From assembly GCA_007123425.1 (NCBI GenBank), contig SKLC01000081.1, forward strand, positions 1 through 16,958: a DNA stretch of 16,958 bases. The letters are read 5' to 3'. The stretch's first letter is position 1, and every line of letters begins with the position of its first letter. This stretch comes from Nitriliruptoraceae bacterium. GTDB lineage: Bacteria; Actinomycetota; Nitriliruptoria; Nitriliruptorales; Nitriliruptoraceae. A model generated the notes under the pieces. The model made no database searches. It saw only the letters and a list, made by a program, of their open reading frames with translations, and was not told the origin of the DNA. Positions 1-14,263 of this stretch are shown here, piece after piece. Position numbers and translations under genes: made by a program.

Positions 1-2592
<2,592 letters not shown>

Positions 2593-2635
2593 CGCGCCCC
2601 GTCCACCCGTGAGCATCTGCGAGAGGGATTCGACG

Positions 2636-4609
<1,974 letters not shown>

Positions 4610-4614
4610 GGTCG

Positions 4615-4655
4615 TACGCTCGCGTGTGTGCCCGGCCGAACCCGGGGCGCGAGCG
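4615..4655 (+). promoter_or_regulatory. Structured leader between glgB and the GH57 gene, possible internal promoter
   Basis: TACGCT at 4615-4620 fits the actinobacterial -10 consensus TANNNT and lies six bases after the glgB stop, but I see no convincing -35. The spacer also holds a nested inverted repeat: outer arms CGCTCGCG (4617-4624) and CGCGAGCG (4648-4655), inner arms CCCGG (4631-4635) and CCGGG (4642-4646). On a read-through transcript this could fold just upstream of the next gene's ribosome binding site (AAGG 4661-4664). It could be an internal promoter, an RNA-processing or attenuation structure, or chance in GC-rich DNA. There is no T-run, so it is not a classic terminator. Confidence 0.3.
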
Positions 4656-4671
4656 ACGCGAAGGCACGCCG

Positions 4672-7176
4672 ATGACCCGCTACGTCTGCGTGCACGGCCA
4701 CTTCTACCAGCCACCCCGGGAGAACCCGTGGCTGGAGATGGTCGAGCGCCAGGAGGCCGCCTACCCGTTCCACGACTGGAACGAGCGCATCACCGACGAG
4801 TGCTACGCCCCCAACGCCCGCGCCCGCGTCCTCGACGAGCACGGCCGGATCAGCTGGCTGCTCAACAACTACGCCCACATCTCCTTCAACATCGGCCCGA
4901 CCCTGCTGGGCTGGATGCACGACGCCGCGCCGGACACCTACGAGGCGGTCCTGGCGGCCGATCGGGAGAGCGCCGAGCGCTTCGGCGGGCACGGCTCCGC
5001 CATGGCCCAGATCCACAGCCACACCATCATGCCCCTGGCCAGCGAGCGCGACCGGCGCACCGAGATCCGCTGGGCCCTGGCCGACTTCCGCCACCACTTC
5101 GGGCGCGACCCCGAGGGCATGTGGCTGCCCGAGACCGCGGTCGACGTGACCACCCTGGACCTGCTGGCCGAGCACGGACTGCGCTTCACGGTCCTCTCGC
5201 CCTACCAGGCAGCCCGGGTGCGCCACGAGGACGAGCGGTCCTGGCACGACGTCGCCGACGGCAGCGTCGATCCGCGCATGCCCTACCGCGTGCGGCTGCC
5301 CTCCGGACGCTCGATCGCGGTGTTCTTCTACGACGGCGCGATCGCCCGGGGGGTCGCCTTCGAGGGGCTGCTGGACTCCGCGGACCGCTTCGTCGACCGG
5401 CTGGTGAGCGGCTTCGCCGACCACGACGGGCCCCAGCTGGTGAACATCGCCACCGACGGGGAGTCCTACGGCCACCACCACCGCCATGGCGAGATGGCCC
5501 TGGCCGCGGCCCTGCGCGACCTCGAGACCCGCGACGACGTGGCGCTGACCAACTACGCGCAGTACCTCGCCATGCATCCGCCGACCCACGAGGCCGAGAT
5601 CGTCGAGGCCAGCTCCTGGAGCTGCGCGCACGGCGTGGAGCGCTGGCGCTCCGACTGCGGGTGCGCCGCCGAGGCGGGCGGCCACCAGGCCTGGCGCACA
5701 CCGCTCCGCGACGCGCTGGACTGGCTGCGCGACCGGCTCGCCGTCCGCTTCGAGGGCGAGGCCGCGGGGCTGCTGCACGACCCCTGGGCCGCCCGCGATG
5801 ACTACCACCATGTGGTGCTCGACCGCGGCGGCCACCTCGCGGGCTTCCTCGCGAGCCACGCGCGGCACGACCTCGACGAGGACGAGCTCACCCACACGCT
5901 GCGGCTGCTCGAGATGCAGCGCCACGCGCTGCTGATGTACACCAGCTGCGGCTGGTTCTTCGAGGAGCTCTCCCGGCTCGAGCCGGTCCAGATCCTGCGC
6001 TACGCCGCCCGGGCGATCCAGCTCGCGCAGCTGTGCGCTCCCGGCGACGACCTCGAGACCGGCTTCGTGACCCGGCTGGCGGCCGCTGCCAGCAACGTCA
6101 CCCGCTACGGGGACGGCCGGGGGGTGTGGACGCAGCTGGTCGCCCCCGAGGTGATCGACCTGTCCCAGGTCGCCGCACACTTCGCGATCTCGAGCCTCAC
6201 CTGGACCTACGGCAGCACGGAGCGCATCGGGGCCTACGAGGTCGTGCGCGACGACCTCCACGAGCACGAGGCCGGCCGCGCCCGGCTGGCGACCGGCCGG
6301 CTGACCGTGCGCTCCACGGTGACCAACAGCCGCACGCAGGTGGAGTTCGGGGTGCTCCACCTCGGCGACCACAACTTCACCTGCGGGGTGCGGCGCTGCG
6401 GTGCCGACGAGGACTACCTGGGCATGCGCCGCGCGCTGGAGCACGCCTTCGAGACCGCCGACTTCCTCGAGGTGATGCGCACCATCGACGCCCGCTTCAC
6501 CGGCGACGGCTACTCGCTGCGGTCGCTGTTCCGCGACGAGCAGCGCCGCATCCTCAAGGCCGTGCTCGCCGGCTCGCTCGAGGAGACCGAGACCACCTAC
6601 CGCGCGATCTACCGCTCGCGCGCCGCCCTGATGCGCTACCTGGCGGACCTCGAGGTGGGGCTGCCCCGCGCCCTGCACCGCACCGCCGAGGTGGTGCTCA
6701 ACGCCGACCTCGACGCGCTGCTGGGCGCCGCGGAGGTCGAGCACGAGCGGGTGCGGCGGCTGCTCGCGGAGGCCGAGCGGTTCGACGTCGACCTCGACGA
6801 CGAGGGCCTGGCCCACACGCTCAACGCCACGGTCGCCGCGACCGCCGACGACGTCGCCACGCGCCTCGAGCACGAGCCCTTCACCGCCTTCGAGCCACGG
6901 CACGCCGCGACCCTGCAGCGCATCCACGAGCTGGTCGAGGTGGTGCAGCTCGTGCCCTTCGACGTCGACCTCGCTCCCGCCCAGGACCTGCTGTGGCGGG
7001 TGCTCCAGCGCCATCAGACCTCCCTGCGGCAGCGGGCCGAGGAGCAGGACGCCATCGCGCAGCGCTGGGCGCGCGAGCTGGCGACGCTGGCCGACGCGCT
7101 CGGCGTCGCGGCCAGCGACCTGGGCGACCACCACGGCCGCTCGGACACCATGGCGGTGGTGCCCGACCCCGCGTGA
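4672..7176 (+). CDS. GH57-family glycoside hydrolase with DUF3536-type C-terminal half, substrate unknown
   Basis: This 834-residue protein begins with the GH57 N-terminal signature HGHFYQPP (residues 8-15). It keeps the family catalytic pair: Glu154 in MWLPE, expected to be the nucleophile, and Asp262 in ATDGESYGHHH, expected to be the acid/base. A Cys/Trp-rich block, SSWSCAHGVERWRSDCGC (314-331), follows. The rest (roughly 380-800), mostly predicted helical, matches my memory of DUF3536 proteins. Known GH57 enzymes act on alpha-glucans (branching enzymes, 4-alpha-glucanotransferases, amylopullulanases), so a glycogen-active role is likely but the exact reaction is unknown. No signal peptide is visible, so it should be cytoplasmic like its neighbours. 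I chose ATG 4672 because AAGG (4661-4664) sits 7 bases upstream and the translated protein then starts right at the GH57 motif; GTG 4606 would overlap glgB and add an uncharacteristic 22 residues. It sits between glgB and treZ on the same strand. Confidence 0.88.
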   Translation: MTRYVCVHGHFYQPPRENPWLEMVERQEAAYPFHDWNERITDECYAPNARARVLDEHGRISWLLNNYAHISFNIGPTLLGWMHDAAPDTYEAVLAADRESAERFGGHGSAMAQIHSHTIMPLASERDRRTEIRWALADFRHHFGRDPEGMWLPETAVDVTTLDLLAEHGLRFTVLSPYQAARVRHEDERSWHDVADGSVDPRMPYRVRLPSGRSIAVFFYDGAIARGVAFEGLLDSADRFVDRLVSGFADHDGPQLVNIATDGESYGHHHRHGEMALAAALRDLETRDDVALTNYAQYLAMHPPTHEAEIVEASSWSCAHGVERWRSDCGCAAEAGGHQAWRTPLRDALDWLRDRLAVRFEGEAAGLLHDPWAARDDYHHVVLDRGGHLAGFLASHARHDLDEDELTHTLRLLEMQRHALLMYTSCGWFFEELSRLEPVQILRYAARAIQLAQLCAPGDDLETGFVTRLAAAASNVTRYGDGRGVWTQLVAPEVIDLSQVAAHFAISSLTWTYGSTERIGAYEVVRDDLHEHEAGRARLATGRLTVRSTVTNSRTQVEFGVLHLGDHNFTCGVRRCGADEDYLGMRRALEHAFETADFLEVMRTIDARFTGDGYSLRSLFRDEQRRILKAVLAGSLEETETTYRAIYRSRAALMRYLADLEVGLPRALHRTAEVVLNADLDALLGAAEVEHERVRRLLAEAERFDVDLDDEGLAHTLNATVAATADDVATRLEHEPFTAFEPRHAATLQRIHELVEVVQLVPFDVDLAPAQDLLWRVLQRHQTSLRQRAEEQDAIAQRWARELATLADALGVAASDLGDHHGRSDTMAVVPDPA

Positions 7177-7226
7177 TGGCGCATCCTGGCCGCTCGCCTC
7201 TGCCCACCGCGCACAGGAGCACCCGG

Positions 7227-9115
7227 GTGGCCCACGACCCCTCTACCCCGCTGGGGGCCCGCTGGCACGCGCAGCGGGCGCGGACCTCCTTCTGCGTCTG
7301 GGCGCCCCGTGCGGACCGCGTCGAGCTGCTCCTGCAGCTCGACGGCGCCGAGACGCGCACGGCGGCCATGACCCCCACGCCCGACGGCTACCACCACGCC
7401 GAGGTCGAGGGCGCGCGGCCGGGCACCCGGTACCGCTACCGGCTCCACGCCGGTGGGCAGCACCCGCTCGAGCGACCCGACCCCGCCTCGCGCTGGCAGC
7501 CCGAGGGCATCGACGGGCCCTCCGCGGTCGACGATCCCACCTTCACCTGGACCGACGACGCCTTCACCCCACCGCCGCTGGGCCAGCAGGTCCTCTACGA
7601 GCTCCACGTGGGCACCTTCACGCCCACCGGCACCTTCGACGCCGCGATCGAGCACCTGGCCGACCTGGTCGAGCTCGGGGTGACCACGATCGAGCTGCTG
7701 CCCGTGGCCCAGTTCCCGGGCGCGCGCAACTGGGGCTACGACGGTGTGCTGCCCTACGCGGTGCAGGACACCTACGGCGGGCCCGCCGGGCTGCGGCGCC
7801 TGGTCGACGCCGCCCACGCCCATGGCCTGGCCGTGGTCCTCGACGTCGTCTACAACCACCTCGGGCCGCAGGGCAACCACCTCGGCGACTTCGGCCCCTA
7901 CTTCACCGACCGCACCAGCACGCCCTGGGGGGACGCCGTCAACGTCGACGGTCCCGGCGCGGATGCGGTCCGGCGCTACCTCGTCGACAACGCCGTGCGC
8001 TGGATCGAGGAGTTCCACATCGACGGGCTGCGCCTCGACGCGGTGCACGCCATCCTCGACCAGTCCGCGCGGCACCTGCTGGAGGAGCTCGCCGACGAGG
8101 TCCACGCGGCGGGACGGCGCGCGGGCCGCGACGTGCACGTGGTGGCCGAGAGCGACCTGTCGGATGCCCGGCTGCTGCGGCCCCGCGAGGTGGGCGGCTA
8201 CGGCCTCGACGGCCAGTGGCTCGACGACGTCCATCACGCGCTGCACGTGGCGCTGACCGGCGAGCGCGACGGCTACTACGCCGACTTCCGCGGCCTGGCA
8301 GACCTGCCCCGCATCCTGCGCGACCGGTATGCCTACGCGGGCCGCTACTCCCCTGCTCGCCAGCGCACCGTGGGTCGGCCGGCGCCTGACGTGGCCTACG
8401 ACCGCTTCGTCGCCTGCACCCAGAACCACGACCAGGTGGGCAACCGCGCCCACGGTGACCGGCTCGGGCACCTGGTCGACCACGATGGGCGCAAGCTCGC
8501 GGCCGCCGCCCTGCTCACCTCGCCCTTCGTCCCGCTGCTGTTCATGGGCGAGGAGTACGCCGACCCCTCGCCCTTCCTCTTCTTCACCTCGCACACCGAT
8601 CCGGACCTCGCCCGTGCGGTGACCGAGGGCCGCCGACGGGAGTTCGCGGCCTTCACCTCCTTCGCCGGCGAGCTGCCGGACCCGCAGGACCCGGCGACCT
8701 TCGAGCGCTCCACGCTCGACCGCTCGGTGCGGGGCACCGGCGAGCACGGGGCGCTCGAGCGCTGCTATCGCGATCTGCTGCGCCTGCGTCGAGCGCTGCC
8801 GCTCATCGCCGACCCCCGGGCCGAGGACGTCGCGCCCACCCTGGTGCCCGGCCGGGAGGCGATCCTGCTCCGTCGCCGGGGCGGCGGCGAGCAGATCGTC
8901 GTCGCGCTCAACGCGGAGTCGCAGGCCGTCACGGCGGTGGTCGCCGATGCGCTGGGGCCCTGGCACGTGCGGTTCGACAGCACCGATCCGGCCTACGCGG
9001 CCACCGCGGCCACCACCGACCGGTCCGGTGATCGGCACCGGCGGGCCGAGCCCGACGGCACGCTCACGGTGTCCCTGCCACCCCGCAGCGCCCTGCTGCT
9101 GCACCAGGAGCCAGC

Positions 9116-9119
<4 letters not shown>
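7227..9119 (+). CDS. treZ: Malto-oligosyltrehalose trehalohydrolase TreZ (GH13)
   Basis: TreZ hydrolyses the alpha-1,4 bond next to the trehalose end of maltooligosyltrehalose, releasing free trehalose. This is the last step of the TreXYZ route. The 630-residue protein has an N-terminal CBM48-like domain (about 8-95, FCVWAPRADRVELLL), then a GH13 barrel with VYNHLGPQGNHL, nucleophile Asp271 in DGLRLDAVHAI, acid Glu308 in VVAESDLSDA and Asp402 in QNHDQVGNRA. The wording of these motifs is TreZ-specific rather than GlgB-like. I chose GTG 7227 because AGGAG at 7215-7219 lies 7 bases upstream. The alternative ATG 7176 shares its A with the upstream TGA and would add 17 residues; it would imply coupling to the GH57 gene and cannot be excluded. 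The stop overlaps the glgX start in ATGA (9116-9119). Length and motifs are normal for the family. Confidence 0.95.
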
Positions 9120-11232
<2,113 letters not shown>

Positions 11233-11236
<4 letters not shown>

Positions 11237-13767
11237 GCGGCGTCGCCGGCAACCGCCCGCCCGTGCCCGCCCCACCGCGGCCGCTGCTGGCGACCTACCG
11301 CGTGCAGCTCGTGCCCGAGCGCGGCTTCGACGAGCTCGCCGAGGAGCTCGACGTCCTCGCCGCGCTGGGGGTCAGCCACGTCTACCTCTCCCCCGTGCTC
11401 CAGGCCACGCCCGGCTCGCGCCACGGCTACGACGTCACCGACCCCACCCGCATCCGGGAGGAGCTCGGCGGCGAGCAGGGCCTCGAGCGGCTGCGCGCCG
11501 CCGCCCACGCGGCGGGGCTGGGCCTCGTCGCCGACATCGTGCCCAACCACGTGGGGCTGGCCAGCCCGCACAATCCGTGGTGGTGGGACGTGCTGGCCCA
11601 CGGTCCCGGCGCCGCCCACGCCCGCCACCTCGACATCCACTGGCGCCCCGGCGCCCATGGCCAGCCGAGCCTGCTGCTGGCAGAGCTCGGTGACCGCCTC
11701 GAGGACGAGCTCGCAGGCGACGACCTCCGGCTCGAGCACGTGTCGGCCGGCGACCCCGCGTGGCGGATCCGCTACCACGAGCACGCCTGGCCGGTGCGGC
11801 CCGGCTCGCTGGAGGAGGTGGGCCTCGATTCCCAGGACATCGCGGGGACGCTCGAGGCGGTGGCGGCCGACCGCGGGCGCCTCGCCGCGCTCCTCGAGCA
11901 CCAGCACTACCGCCTGGCCCACTGGCGCCGCGCCAACGACGAGCTCGATCACCGCCGCTTCTTCGCGATCAAGGAGCTCGGCGGCGTGCGCATCGAGGAC
12001 GAGGCGGTGTTCGCCGACGCGCACCGGGCGATCCTGCCGCGGGTGGCCGACGGCACCTTCGACGGGCTGCGCATCGACCATCCCGACGGGCTGCGCGATC
12101 CCGTCGGCTATCTCCACCGCCTGCGCGCGGCGGTGGGCGACGACACCTGGCTCATCGTGGAGAAGATCCTGGAGCGCGAGGAGGGCTATCGCGCGGACTG
12201 GCCGATCCAGGGCACCGTGGGCTACGAGTTCGCCGATCTCGTGCTCGGCGTCCACGTGGACGGTCGCGCCGCGCCGGCCCTCGACGACCTGCACGCCGGG
12301 CTCACGGGCGCACGGATCGACCGCGCGCAGCTGACCGACGAGTCCAAGCGCCTGATCATCCGCCGCTTCCTCGGCGCCGAGGTGCAGCGCCTGACGGCCC
12401 TGCTCGCCGCGACGCTGGACCTGGCGGCCGAGGATGCCGAGCGGCTGCTGGTCGAGCTGCGGGCGGCCTGGCCGGTCTACCGCACCTACCTGCGTCCGGG
12501 CAGCCGCGAGCTGGCCGACGAGGACGAGCAGATGGTGGAGCTCGCCATCGCCCGGGTCCGTGCCCGCCACCCGGGGTTGGCCGGCCTCGACGGGGTGCGT
12601 GAGCTGCTGCTGCGCGCGCCCTGGCACGACGACGACGGCTCGGCGGCGGCCGAGGCCGTCTGGGCGCTGCAGCAGCTGACCGGCCCGGTCGTGGCCAAGG
12701 GCGTGGAGGACACCGCGCTCTACCGCGACCTGCGCTTCGTGGCCGTCAACGAGGTCGGCGGTGACGTCGGCGATCTCGGCCGCGACCCGGGGGAGCTGCA
12801 CGCCGCGCACGCACGGGCACAGCTCGAGCGCCCGGCCACGATGCTGTTGTCCTCGACCCACGACACCAAGCGCAGCGCCGACGTGCGCGCCCGACTCGCC
12901 GTGCTCTCCCAGGACGTCGACCACTGGGTGCGCACCGTGCAGCGCTGGCACCGGCTCGCCGCCCCCCACCGCGGCGAGCACGGCCCCACCCCGGCCCACG
13001 AGCACCTCACGTTCCAGACGCTGGTGGGCGCGTGGCCGCTCGACGTCGAGCGGCTGGTGGGCTATCTGCGCAAGGCCGCCCGCGAGGGCGCCCGTGCCAC
13101 CGACCACCTCGCCCCGGATCCCGACTACGAGGCCGACCTGGTCGCCTACGCGCGTGGCCTGCTCGCCGACCCCGCCTTCCGGGAGGACCTCGAGCAGGTC
13201 GTCGCCGAGGTGCGCGTGCCCGGATGGCTGACGTCGCTGGCGATGACGGCCGTCAAGCTCACCGCGCCCGGCGTCCCCGACGTCTACCAGGGCGACGAGC
13301 TCTGGGACCTCTCGCTCGTCGATCCCGACAACCGCCGGCCGGTCGATCTCGGCCGTCGCCGCCGACTGCACGCCGAGCTCGACGACGCGCCGGGCCCCGA
13401 CGACATCATGGCGCGCCTGGAGGAGGGCCTGCCCAAGCTCTGGCTCATCCGGCAGGCGCTGGCGCTGCGCGCCCGCCGCCCCGAGGCGTTCGGGGCCGAC
13501 GGCGGCTACCGGGCCCTGTGGCCGTCCGGCCCCCGGGCCGAGCACGTGGTCGCCTTCCTGCGCGGCGAGCAGGTCGCCACGGTCACCGCGCGGCAGGTCC
13601 GTCGCCTGGGTGGGCTGCCGAGCGCCTGGCAGTGGCGGGACACCGCCGTCGACCTGCCTGAGGGCACCTGGACCGATGTGCTCACGGGCCACACCCACCG
13701 TGGCGGCCGGGTGGCGCTGCAGCGCGTGCTCACGCGCTTCCCGGTGGCGGTGCTCGAGCGGGGGTGA
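11233..13767 (+). CDS. treY: Malto-oligosyltrehalose synthase TreY (GH13)
   Basis: TreY turns the reducing-end alpha-1,4 linkage of a linear maltodextrin into an alpha,alpha-1,1 link, making maltooligosyltrehalose for TreZ. The 844-residue protein opens with the hallmark TYRVQLVPERGFDEL (21-35) and YLSPVLQATPGSRHGYDV. It also has IVPNHV, the YRLAHWRRANDELDHRRFF segment, nucleophile Asp282 in DGLRIDHPDGL, acid Glu310 in LIVEKILE and Asp544 in LSSTHDTKRS. VYQGDELWDLSLVDPDNRR near the C-terminus is also typical. It is somewhat longer than the roughly 720-780 residues of well-known members. I chose GTG 11233 because GGGAGGAG (11223-11230) lies immediately upstream and the GTGA overlap with the glgX stop is a standard coupling arrangement. 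An 86-bp gap with hairpins follows, so this is likely the last gene of the operon. Confidence 0.95.
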
Positions 13768-13777
13768 GGGCCCGGGT

Positions 13778-13816
13778 CCGGGGCGTGAACTGCCCCGGCC
13801 GCCGCGACGCGGCGGC
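13778..13816 (+). terminator. Tandem GC-rich hairpins after treY
   Basis: Two inverted repeats abut in the gap between treY and the stress protein gene. The first has 7-bp arms CCGGGGC (13778-13784) and GCCCCGG (13792-13798) with a 7-base loop. The second has 9-bp arms GCCGCCGCG (13798-13806) and CGCGGCGGC (13808-13816) around a single base; in RNA it would open to a 3- or 5-base loop. They share base 13798. No T-run follows, so this would be a U-less hairpin of the kind often proposed in actinomycetes. Position after the last cluster gene supports termination or mRNA 3'-end protection. Confidence 0.45.
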
Positions 13817-13822
13817 TAGGCT
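13817..13822 (+). promoter_or_regulatory. Candidate -10 box for the universal stress protein gene
   Basis: TAGGCT at 13817-13822 fits the actinobacterial -10 pattern TANNNT and lies 30 bases before the start codon, directly after the hairpins. The expected -35 position falls inside the hairpin arms and shows no TTGACA-like hexamer. The assignment is tentative; it would give the stress protein gene its own promoter apart from the trehalose operon. Confidence 0.3.
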
Positions 13823-13852
13823 CGCCCGCACGTCGTCGACAAGGCTGCGCGA

Positions 13853-14263
13853 ATGCGAATCCTGATGGGCTACACCCGTACGGAGCTCGGTGAGGCCGTG
13901 GCCCGCCACGCGATCGACGAGGCCCGTCGGCGAGGCGCAGAGCTGCTCATCCTCAACACCCGCCGCGCCGGCGCCGCGGGCGACGAGGACGACGAGGCGC
14001 GCTATCAGGAGGGGCTCGAGCAGCTCACGGCCCGGCTGGCCCACGAGGGCATCGACCACCGGGTGCTCGACTACTCCGTGGGGGACTCGCTGGCCGAGGA
14101 CCTGCTCGCGGCGGCGCGCAAGAACGAGGCCGACCTGCTGGTGATCGGGCTCCGCCGCCGCTCCCCCGTCGGCAAGCTGGTGATGGGCAGCACCGCGCAG
14201 GAGATCCTGCTCAACGCCGACTGCCCGGTGCTCGCGGTCAAGCTCCCGTCCGAGCAGGACTGA
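13853..14263 (+). CDS. Universal stress protein (UspA family)
   Basis: This is a 136-residue single-domain Usp fold protein, normally cytoplasmic and dimeric, often ATP-binding and induced by starvation or stress. The N-terminal strand MRILMGYT, the central VLDYSVGDSLAEDLLAAA and the C-terminal phosphate-loop region GLRRRSPVGKLVMGSTAQEILL are family features. Against the usual G-x2-G-x9-G-S/T motif, Gly99 and Gly112-Ser113 are kept but the second glycine is Arg102. The IGLRRRSPVGK version recurs in actinobacterial members as I recall them, so it need not abolish binding. ATG 13853 has AAGG (13841-13844) eight bases upstream. It follows the trehalose cluster on the same strand, which fits a stress theme, but the specific role is unknown. 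Its last 26 bp overlap the 3' end of the convergent membrane protein gene. Confidence 0.9.
   Translation: MRILMGYTRTELGEAVARHAIDEARRRGAELLILNTRRAGAAGDEDDEARYQEGLEQLTARLAHEGIDHRVLDYSVGDSLAEDLLAAARKNEADLLVIGLRRRSPVGKLVMGSTAQEILLNADCPVLAVKLPSEQD

Noticed and set aside
6033..7226. Plus-strand frame continuous with treZ extending 1.2 kb upstream into the GH57 gene
   Set aside because: Arg/Pro/Gly-rich out-of-frame translation of the GH57 gene. The real TreZ homology begins only after about 7227, so this is not a fusion protein.
7014..9104. Long minus-strand open frame opposite treZ
   Set aside because: Antisense to treZ, low-complexity composition, no ribosome binding or family evidence.
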